The notes under the pieces are model-generated. The model searched no databases, was not told the DNA's origin, and saw only the letters and a program-made list of their open reading frames with translations. A stretch of DNA of 64,000 nt. Origin: Tritrichomonas foetus (lineage: Eukaryota; Parabasalia; Tritrichomonadida; Tritrichomonadidae). The position numbers and the translations under genes are program-made. The stretch's first letter is position 1; the number at the start of each line of letters is the position of its first letter. The DNA lies in contig MLAK01000509.1 of assembly GCA_001839685.1 (NCBI GenBank), forward strand, positions 45,098 through 109,097. The letters are read 5' to 3'. This document shows positions 53,244 to 61,539 of the stretch, piece after piece.

Positions 53244-56200
53244 TCATTTGTTTGTTGTGAGTTCGTATTGAACAACTTCACCAGAAGGGCCTGCAAATAC
53301 CACAACAGGCAGTGCTGGATGGAACGCGCATGCTGATCCATGCTCAACATATTTCAAAGTATGAATTACTTTCATTTCAAAGTCAGTAATCACAGGTGGA
53401 GCGTTCTGTAACGATAAAGCAGCAAGTGGTGAAGTTTTATGTACATCAAAATCAGCAAGTGGTTGCCCTTCTTTCACAATTTGCAAATTATTCAAAGTTT
53501 CCCATCTCATACAAGATCCTTTTGATGTACCTGCCCAGAAAGAGTGCGGTTTCATCGTATTTCCAACAATCCTGAGTATTTTTTCATTCGCTCTTGGTGC
53601 ATCAACGTTTGTTGGACCACTACTCATGCTGCATCTGACGTCAATTGTCACAAGCAAGCCATTCAAGAATCCAGCAACACAAACGTTTGGATCACTTGGA
53701 TGAACAGCTAATGCAGTTACTGCTTGGTTTGCCCCAGCATCCCATTCACCAGCAATTCTTTGTGTTCGAATATCCCACATTCTAACTGTACCACAATTTC
53801 CACGTGCTGCTAGCAATTTATTCGGAAATTGTGGTGCAATAACTAAGGGCATTGGTCCACATCGTGCTGGTGAATCTGCACGGAAACATAAACGTGGAGT
53901 ATTTCGTTGTGGCTCCCAAACATAAGCACAGCCATCTTCAGTTCCAACTAAAACTAATTCAGTATCCCAATCTGCAACACAAAGACTGGTTACACGTTCA
54001 CCAAAACTATGTGTGAAGGTATTTTGTAAGTTTTCACTTTGGTAAACAACATTTCCTGTGATTGTTCCAACTGCAAGACTTAATGAACTATCATGATAAG
54101 CGCAAACAGTTGGTTTTCCAAGTTCAAATTTCGTTTTACTCTTTAAAACAAGCTTAGTTGAAGGCATTTGTGAAACAGGTGGAACAGGAAGTGCTGAAAT
54201 GACTGGTTTATCATCACATTCAGTGCAGCTATCAAGTGAGCAACCAGCAGCAACAACTTGTCTTACACAAACTTTATACATTGCATCACCGCCACTTTCA
54301 CAGAGAGCAGGACGTTCTTCACTTGATTCAAAATCATCAAATAATGGAACATTATGTGTTGGAAATGAACTTGCTTGTTGATTTAATTCATGATCAATTC
54401 TAGAAGGCGCTGAAAGATTTGTGGTAATTTGAATTCTTTGTTTAAAACCACTTTGCATCTGAACAAAGTTTCGTAATTCTTGAGCTGCAGCTTTAACAGA
54501 AGGATGTGGATCATCGGCAAGTTGATCCACAAGTAATAATCCAATTTGTACGAATTTGGAAAGGAAATCAGGTGCACGACAAATTGCATCAACAACTGAA
54601 GAAATTAAAGAAAAGTCAGAAATTAATCCCTCAAATGGTTTTTCGTCGCCAATCCAAAGAGCAGCAAGACTTCTGAAGCATTGATGAGAAAGTGTTCCAA
54701 TTGGCGACTTTCCAGCAATTTTATCCTGATAAATTGTAAGGAAACGAGATAAAAATAAAACAAAATTAAACCGAACTAAAAAAGATGCATCAAATGCACA
54801 AAACATGGTCAATCCAAACAATTGTGCATTTGATGTATCAGAATTTTGTTGTAAAAAACAAGGAATTGTTGCGAGGGAGGCAGCTCGTACTTCAGGTGAA
54901 CTATGAAGTGCAAAAGAAGCTACTTGGATATGCATAGAAATAGCGAAAAAGTTTTTCAATTCAGATCCAAAAGAATCAAACATTCGTCTTTGAATAATTA
55001 AAGACCAAAGACTTAAAGGTGCATCTGATGTTGCTAGTAGTTTCTGCATCGATACTAAAAATGATGGAGATACTGCAACACTTCTAATTCCTTCAGAATG
55101 TGGTAAAACGGCAGCAATAATTGCAGCAACTAATGTTCGAGTGTACATCGGCAAATTTTCATCAAAAAGTCGTTGTGGAAATGAAGAAACGTCAAATTCT
55201 CTTCGAATATCATTCACAAAACGTGGTGAACTTTGTAAAAGACTGATTGTTAAATAACAAAGAGCATGAAAAACTTTCGGATCGAAATTTTCATTTGAAA
55301 CAAGTGCTGCAAAAACAGAATTAAATAGTGCAGTTCTTGTTAAAAGGTTTCTCGCAGCTGTGGAAGTTGCGGCATAGCTTGCAAGAAGAACAAATGCATC
55401 ATTTCTATAAGGAGCATTTTCAGGGACATGGAAAAGAAGCATCAAATGAGCAGGTGATATTAAATTTTCTTCTTTTCGTTCTAAAAATCCACGAACACTG
55501 TCTTTGGCACGTACAAAAAGATCGGTAGCAAATGACGGATGAGGCGTCAAAACCGAGGAAACTGTCATATCTACAATTGTACGCCAATGCTGCCATAAAG
55601 GATGAATGGAAAGATCAGGAAGTGCTGGCATCGATTTCGGATGTACTTGAAATGGCCTTAAAAGATACTGAGCAAGTAAGAAACGTTGGAAAATTACCAT
55701 TGTCACTCTATCCTTACGAAATAGAAGACGATAGATTTCAGGACTTAAAGAATCAGCTGCAATTGCATCAGTTATTGCTGAAAGTGTTTGTTGGAGTGCT
55801 GAGTGAATCGGTGAATCTTCAGCAATTAATGGTGATTTTAATTGATCAAGTGGAAATGAATCACTTACGATTGTTGTTCGATAATATTGAATTGTATGAC
55901 AAACAATAGCCATTGTTACAGGCGTTAATAAACAAGAAGTCAAGAAATCTCTTGGTAAATGTGGATCAATTGGTAATTCTTCATTTACGTCAGTTGCACA
56001 AAGACAAAACCAGTCTTTCCAATCAATAGCTCGATTCATATATGGATCTGAATTTATATGTGATTGCTCTGAAGTGCTCTTAAAAGCGGCGGTTTTTTCT
56101 AATGTCGATAAAGCCGCAGCCGCGTTTGAGCAGTCAAAAATAAACCATGCTGGTGCTTTCAAGTTTTCAAAAAGTGCACGTATTGGATAATTCACCAAAC

Positions 56201-56855
56201 CGCCATTTTTTTGATCAACTGAATAGATGTATGATTCATCAATTTTTGGAAAACCAAAGCCAATATAATGAAAAAGAATTCTTCCGCCTTGAATGTCGCG
56301 CCTTATTGTATTGACATTATTTAGTTTTTCGGTTGTTGGATCAATCTGAAAGTAAAACCGCAGCCGTGGCCGAATTAACGTATAGTACTCTCTGAAATAT
56401 GTTTGAATGCATTGTGAAAAAGCGCTTGCCAAAACATTTGTGAGATCTTTCCACATATATATTAATGGTTTTCCGCGAAGATAATCTGAGTCTGTTTGAG
56501 GGAAATGATTAGGCGATGCAACCATCAAAAATACGCAGTCGACTGGTTGAAGCTGCCGCTCGTTTTGAGGCAGTAGGGGAGTATTTAAAGAACTGAGATC
56601 GAAATCTGAGTCATCAAGCGGAGGAAACTTCGAGTTTTTTGTATTAGGGAAGTCTCTAACGGAAAATTGGATAGCCTGCTTTTCTAAAGACGCTGAGAAA
56701 TTTTTCGATTCGGGAAAATCATTCGAATTATCTGTATCGCTGTTTTCTGAAGAGTCGTTTGTATCGAAAAAACTATCGCTATAGTCTTCTTCGGAATCGT
56801 TTGAGCCAGCAAGAGCATGGAGATCGAGATGTGCGCTTTTTTTCATCCCCAGCAT
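53244..56855 (-). CDS. RPTOR: RAPTOR, TORC1 scaffold subunit
   Basis: ATG at 56855 gives 1,203 residues; the open frame upstream only reaches a TTG. The caspase-like RNC domain is diagnostic: CVFLMVASPNHF, GKPLIYMWKDL, YFQIDPTTEKLNNVNTIRRD, GRILFHYIGFGFP and APAWFIFDCSNAAAAL. A long HEAT region follows, then about five WD40 repeats (for example VCVAGFLNGLLVTIDVRCS and AARGNCGTVRMWDIRTQ). Acidic Ser/Asp-rich sequence precedes the RNC domain. It recruits substrates to TOR kinase; TORC1 nutrient signalling is therefore present. Confidence 0.95.
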   Translation of the reverse strand: MLGMKKSAHLDLHALAGSNDSEEDYSDSFFDTNDSSENSDTDNSNDFPESKNFSASLEKQAIQFSVRDFPNTKNSKFPPLDDSDFDLSSLNTPLLPQNERQLQPVDCVFLMVASPNHFPQTDSDYLRGKPLIYMWKDLTNVLASAFSQCIQTYFREYYTLIRPRLRFYFQIDPTTEKLNNVNTIRRDIQGGRILFHYIGFGFPKIDESYIYSVDQKNGGLVNYPIRALFENLKAPAWFIFDCSNAAAALSTLEKTAAFKSTSEQSHINSDPYMNRAIDWKDWFCLCATDVNEELPIDPHLPRDFLTSCLLTPVTMAIVCHTIQYYRTTIVSDSFPLDQLKSPLIAEDSPIHSALQQTLSAITDAIAADSLSPEIYRLLFRKDRVTMVIFQRFLLAQYLLRPFQVHPKSMPALPDLSIHPLWQHWRTIVDMTVSSVLTPHPSFATDLFVRAKDSVRGFLERKEENLISPAHLMLLFHVPENAPYRNDAFVLLASYAATSTAARNLLTRTALFNSVFAALVSNENFDPKVFHALCYLTISLLQSSPRFVNDIRREFDVSSFPQRLFDENLPMYTRTLVAAIIAAVLPHSEGIRSVAVSPSFLVSMQKLLATSDAPLSLWSLIIQRRMFDSFGSELKNFFAISMHIQVASFALHSSPEVRAASLATIPCFLQQNSDTSNAQLFGLTMFCAFDASFLVRFNFVLFLSRFLTIYQDKIAGKSPIGTLSHQCFRSLAALWIGDEKPFEGLISDFSLISSVVDAICRAPDFLSKFVQIGLLLVDQLADDPHPSVKAAAQELRNFVQMQSGFKQRIQITTNLSAPSRIDHELNQQASSFPTHNVPLFDDFESSEERPALCESGGDAMYKVCVRQVVAAGCSLDSCTECDDKPVISALPVPPVSQMPSTKLVLKSKTKFELGKPTVCAYHDSSLSLAVGTITGNVVYQSENLQNTFTHSFGERVTSLCVADWDTELVLVGTEDGCAYVWEPQRNTPRLCFRADSPARCGPMPLVIAPQFPNKLLAARGNCGTVRMWDIRTQRIAGEWDAGANQAVTALAVHPSDPNVCVAGFLNGLLVTIDVRCSMSSGPTNVDAPRANEKILRIVGNTMKPHSFWAGTSKGSCMRWETLNNLQIVKEGQPLADFDVHKTSPLAALSLQNAPPVITDFEMKVIHTLKYVEHGSACAFHPALPVVVFAGPSGEVVQYELTTNK

Positions 56856-58665
56856 TAATGCGAAATTTCTGTTTCTATCTGGTCGATGATGGTTGAGCAA
56901 TTATTAGATGTATACAAACTAACTAGCTCTAGATGTAGAAGACCATTGAGAGATCTAAATGAATAATTGTTGATATTATTGTAATCTAAAAATTATTTAA
57001 TTGTAATCCTATTAATAATATATAAATATTATAATTTAAAAATCAAGATACAGAGAAAACCAAATCCAAAAAAAAATTGTGAGAAAAAAATAAACCCAAC
57101 AGAAATTTCTGAGAATTATTGAGATAAAAAGGGATTTTATAGCATTAATATCTTGATTATTTCTTATCATAAATCGTGCTTTTTATTATCATATGACCCT
57201 CCATCGAAAATTATAATGTTTTCCAAAATACAAAAATGAAGTATAAAAAAAATATTAATAATTTTGATATAAATAAAAAAAATTTAGGCATCAATGAGAA
57301 GATTATGAATGTTTTGCCATCTAAATGGCGAGTCATCAGAAAATTCACTTGGCATTGAGTCTGGAAAAAAACATATTGGATTCCATTTTTCTTGATTTGG
57401 TCTTTCAATCGTTGTATCTGTATCCCTGCTTGAGAATGTGCTGTTGAGGACTGCCAGTCTATTTTCTTCATATACAAAAATTTTATGACAGAAAAGATTT
57501 CAATACATTCTTATTTGTCAAATGGAAATTGAATTAATTCAACATCACTGAGTTAAAATTATCAAAATTTTCGTGATTTTTAATTAAAAATCGATAGAAG
57601 AAGTGTAAATAGAATTATGGGAAGCAGTATTATAATCTTTGTGATTCTTGGAAAAAAAGCTTCTCACAATTTTTTTTTAGGCTTTCTCCAAAATCGCTCT
57701 TTTTTCGGTTTAATTGTTGCAAAATTTCAAAACTATGAATAAATATGGCTCATAACTATAAAAAATAGATTTAACAATTGACTGAAAGCTGTTCACCCGA
57801 AAACTGAAACAATAGCTTCTTCAGAATCATTTTCGAAATATTTTTGAATTCGGCCATTTGCGAAGTTTGCGATAAGGGAAATTTTCGTCATTCTTTTAGC
57901 TATTTGGGTTTTGATTTTTGACTGATGGTATTAAGTAATACTGATGATAAGGATCATTTTAGTGATTTTGTACGTTAAGACTATTTAGTTTGTATACATC
58001 TCAATTATTCAAAAAGTTAGCTAAAATCTCAGAATTTTGTTTGAAAATGACTATTCTAATTGTATGTATTTTGTCTCTAAATATAATAATATATTAATTT
58101 ATGGAGCTTGGAGGTATATGAGATAATCCTACTTTTTAATAACTATTCACAATATTGTTAATATTCAATTGTTTTTCTTAACTGCTCAAGTGATGCACTT
58201 TTTCTATAAAAATTGAGAAGGAATTTTTTATGGTGATGATGAAATTTATGAATTATATAAATGTTAAATAACACGTATATCAATGTTTGCATGAATCAAA
58301 CTCATTACTTTCATAACATTTATAAGTAAAAGCATCATCCTCAGAAATGTGATTATAAATACAACTGATCATCATATATCTGGCCCTTTCGTTATTTAAA
58401 TAAAATGCATTTCTAGTTTGTAATATGATTATCAAACTATTTATGAATTCATACAATAATATCGAAAAAGATTAAAATTACATAACCATACGTGTCATCT
58501 TCCATATCAAATTTAATATAAATATATGTAATGAAAGTGATTGAGGAGATCAACATGAGAGAATGATATCAAGGTGAAGTATATTCGCACTTTTTTCATA
58601 ACGCTATCAATTTTGATGTGATGTATCTTTCTTACAAAAAGTGAATCCAAAAAATAACTTCTTCC
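56856..58665. other. Long intergenic region with one orphan coding fragment
   Basis: About 1.8 kb between RAPTOR and TRAPPC5. The fragment at 57284-57510 is listed separately; otherwise AT-rich with no supported feature. Confidence 0.6.
57284..57510 (-). pseudogene. Orphan 75-codon coding fragment without a start codon
   Basis: Between an in-frame stop at 57511-57513 and the stop at 57284-57286, the minus strand reads a protein-like stretch that includes VIKIFVYEENRLAVL and, at its end, WNPICFFPDSMPSEF then SPFRWQNIHNLLIDA. No ATG precedes it, the only Met being near the end. It could be the last exon of a spliced gene or a remnant of a decayed one. No known splice-acceptor element (ACTAACACACAG) lies upstream. 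Confidence 0.5.
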
Positions 58666-59193
58666 ATGACACGATTACCAGATAAGCAAACAAGAATACC
58701 AAAAACCACTTATGCTTTACTGTTCGGTGAAGTAATACAATATTGTCATCAAAATGCTGATTCGATGGATAGCTTTGGAAAACAATTACATTCAATGGGA
58801 TATCCTGTTGGATGTGCTATTCTTGAAGTTCTTACGCAGAATAAAGAAACATCATTTAAGACACAACAAAAAGAAGTTCCAATGCTGTTATTAGTTAAAG
58901 AAAAAATATGGCCATTTTTGTTTGGTGCACAAGCTACTGAATTACAGCAGCAATTGGATGATCAAAGTTGTTATATGATGTATGATGATAAACCAATGGT
59001 TACCCAATTTATTTCACTTCCAGCCGATATCAGAAACCAATTTACGTGTTGTGCATTTGTTGCTGGAATAATTGAAGGTATTCTTACATCTGCTGGACAT
59101 CAATGTCGTGTTTCTGGTCATCCTAATCCAATGCTGCCATCCTCCGATAAAGTTGTCTATCTTATTAAGTTTCTCAATGAATCAAGTTCATAA
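58666..59193 (+). CDS. TRAPPC5: TRAPP complex subunit 5 (Trs31)
   Basis: 175 residues, the usual size. Bet3-like alpha/beta fold: start IPKTTYALLFGEVIQYCHQNADSMDSFGKQLHSMGYPVGCAILEVL, then LLLVKEKIWPFLFGAQATELQQQLDDQSCYMMYDDKPMVTQFISLP and NQFTCCAFVAGIIEGILTSAGHQCRVSGH. All blocks are typical of Trs31/TRAPPC5. It is part of the TRAPP tethering complex, a GEF platform for Rab1/Ypt1 in ER-Golgi traffic. Confidence 0.95.
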   Translation: MTRLPDKQTRIPKTTYALLFGEVIQYCHQNADSMDSFGKQLHSMGYPVGCAILEVLTQNKETSFKTQQKEVPMLLLVKEKIWPFLFGAQATELQQQLDDQSCYMMYDDKPMVTQFISLPADIRNQFTCCAFVAGIIEGILTSAGHQCRVSGHPNPMLPSSDKVVYLIKFLNESSS

Positions 59194-59769
59194 TCTTTGA
59201 AATATTGAATGAAGTTAAACTATTTTATCAATAATCACATAATTAAGTGCATCTATTCTTTTAATAAAACACTGTTTCAACTTGTTTTCTGTTTCATTTA
59301 TATTTTAATTGAACCAAGTTAGAAAATTTAGTCGTATAAAATCCAATTTTCGTGATTGATAGTTCATTTTTAAGGAATGATATATTTGTTATGCATGTGT
59401 CGTTAGAAGCAAAATGCAAAACATATCAAACAATACCTAACTAAAAACAAATCAAAACAAATTGCTTCAGTAAAAATATTTGTATAATATTATAACCAGA
59501 AATGATGTTCAGTAACTGTAACAGAAATGTTTCACTAACCAAAAATAAATACTAAATTTGAAGAATAGTTTTCCCTTGCATAGTTTTATAGAGAGTCTTT
59601 GGTAAAAAGGAAAAGAAGATGAAATAATTATAATTTTTATTAAATCGAGATAAAAAGCATTGTTGTTTCGATTTAATCAACCATTCTTAGTTTTTCGAAA
59701 GAGTAAAAAATTATAACGAAGAAAAGAAGACAAAAAGTCAGCAATAATTAAGTATGCCAATTGAGCTAC
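59194..59769. other. Convergent intergenic region, no gene seen
   Basis: About 575 bases between convergent TRAPPC5 and M28 gene ends; AT-rich, nothing recognised. Confidence 0.55.
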
Positions 59770-60987
59770 TTAGTTACTTCCTGAGAGACCTTCTTCATTG
59801 AAGATGAAGAGGGATCCAACGGCGACATCGAGGCCGTGTCCGATAGCAATTGGTTCAAGGTTGTCTTGGGTGTCTCTCCTTGTGTGGTAGTAGCTTGCTG
59901 GTGTTGGGTCCATTGCTGCGAAGAGTCCAGCTGGAATTCCGCCTTGTGATTGGGCGGCTGCGTCTGAAGCTCCAAAGAAGAGTGTCCTGAATGGTAAATC
60001 AAGTCCACCAAGTTGACCAGCCCTTTTCATAATGTTGCAAACGCGTAAATCATGCTGGACAGTACCAGTAAGATCTCTTGTGTAAATTGCCATATCAGAC
60101 AAGTCTCTAAGTGTGTCAAATGCGAAAAAGGCAGTTTCGATGTCGTCAGGTGGATGTGCCTTAACGTATGCCTTTGATCCTCTTAAACCACTCTCCTCGC
60201 ATCCAGTAAGAACCACGCGGACTTCAGTGTTTTCAAAACGGATATCATTATCGGCCAAATATTTCGCGACAGCCATCGCTGCAACTGATCCTGTAAGATT
60301 ATCGTTCGCGCCCGGGACGACTTCGTTCCAGTTTGTGAAGAAAAGAAGGGCAGCATAGGCTGGCAGGAAGCAGAGCTGCAATGTGGCATACCAAGTCGTA
60401 TATTCTTTGTAGAGGATGATTTGAAGGATAAGGGAGATGACGGCTCCAGCAAGGCCAAGAACCACAACTAAAGCGAGGCAATGTCCACCGCCGAGATAGT
60501 TATACCACCATTCGTAGTTTGAATCTGTATGTCCGTTGAAAATAGCGCGGCGTTTAACTTCTCCTGTTGGTTTTCTGATTCCTACAACGTTTGATGATGT
60601 TTTCTTCGGGAATAGAAAATCGACAAATTCCCAATAAAGAATGAATTCGAAGAAAAGAATAACGACGGAAGCAAGTGAGCAGAAAAACGAGATGAGGCGG
60701 TAGTTCATATTGTAAAAGAATGTTGCGGCGATAAGCAAAAATGCATCGATAACAACCCATCCGAGTAAAGCCTTGGGGTGGACCTGGAAGTATTCGAAGT
60801 CGACAGAATCGCAGTAGTTCTTCAGGTCGTTGAGCATGAGCTCCTGGCCAGCATGTTCATCGGGGCTGCCTGGTTCACGCGAGCCGACTGTATCGATGAC
60901 ATAATTGATCATTTGAACAACATAGTTGATGTAGGTGTTCTGCTGTGGCTTGTATTGCTCGAAAAGGCTACGATAATCTTTACTCAT
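59770..60987 (-). CDS. Membrane M28-family zinc peptidase
   Basis: 405 residues. Catalytic set in order: NGHTDS (His153, Asp155), GANDNLTG (Asp229), GCEESGLRG (Glu264/265), FDT (Asp291) and YYHTRRD (His368), the full M28 two-zinc pattern. Two membrane spans precede it (about 73-92 and 99-120). Unusually, two further hydrophobic spans (about 171-192 and 199-218) lie between His153 and Asp229, where soluble M28 enzymes have a short loop. The coding sequence is GC-richer than its neighbours, which may reflect high expression. Role likely aminopeptidase of an internal membrane; substrate unknown. Divergent from the last gene. Confidence 0.88.
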   Translation of the reverse strand: MSKDYRSLFEQYKPQQNTYINYVVQMINYVIDTVGSREPGSPDEHAGQELMLNDLKNYCDSVDFEYFQVHPKALLGWVVIDAFLLIAATFFYNMNYRLISFFCSLASVVILFFEFILYWEFVDFLFPKKTSSNVVGIRKPTGEVKRRAIFNGHTDSNYEWWYNYLGGGHCLALVVVLGLAGAVISLILQIILYKEYTTWYATLQLCFLPAYAALLFFTNWNEVVPGANDNLTGSVAAMAVAKYLADNDIRFENTEVRVVLTGCEESGLRGSKAYVKAHPPDDIETAFFAFDTLRDLSDMAIYTRDLTGTVQHDLRVCNIMKRAGQLGGLDLPFRTLFFGASDAAAQSQGGIPAGLFAAMDPTPASYYHTRRDTQDNLEPIAIGHGLDVAVGSLFIFNEEGLSGSN

Positions 60988-61539
60988 TATTTGTGTTTTG
61001 ATAATTTAACTTCAGAATCTGAAGCTCTGATAATTCAGACAAAAATATTCAATGTATCTGAAAAAGTTGAGAGGATTGTGGGCAATCTGAGTTGGATTAT
61101 ATAAAAAATGGAAGGAATTAAATGATGCATTCAAATATATACAAATTGGCTACAAAAAATATTAGATAATTGTGTTGTTTTTCATCTAGATTCATTGAAT
61201 TTCGTTAACTTTTTGACATCAAAGACCAGTTACATATTGAAATCATAACCGCTCGGTTCAAATCTGCAAAGTAGATTCTTAACAAAAATAGCTTTGCTAA
61301 ATTAGTATCTCTGGCATATATCCCAAAATGGTGAACTCGTTTCGATTTCTCTTCAGACTAATTGGATCTTATATTTTGATATATATCAAAATATTCCTGT
61401 AATAGATTAGATAACTAAATTAATATCATATCAGCATATAGAACACATGAAAAATCATTCTAGCTACTAAAGTCGAAGTCAAATTCATTCTCATCTCAAA
61501 AATTTGTTAACGTACTGCATTCAATTCTCGACCAAAATC
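60988..61539. other. Divergent intergenic region, no gene seen
   Basis: About 550 AT-rich bases between the M28 peptidase and karyopherin starts. GGTTCAAATC near 61255 resembles a tRNA B box but no cloverleaf forms around it. Confidence 0.55.

Noticed and set aside
61240..61275. tRNA-like B box GGTTCAAATC
   Set aside because: Flanking bases do not form a T-arm or acceptor stem, and no A box is visible at the right distance.
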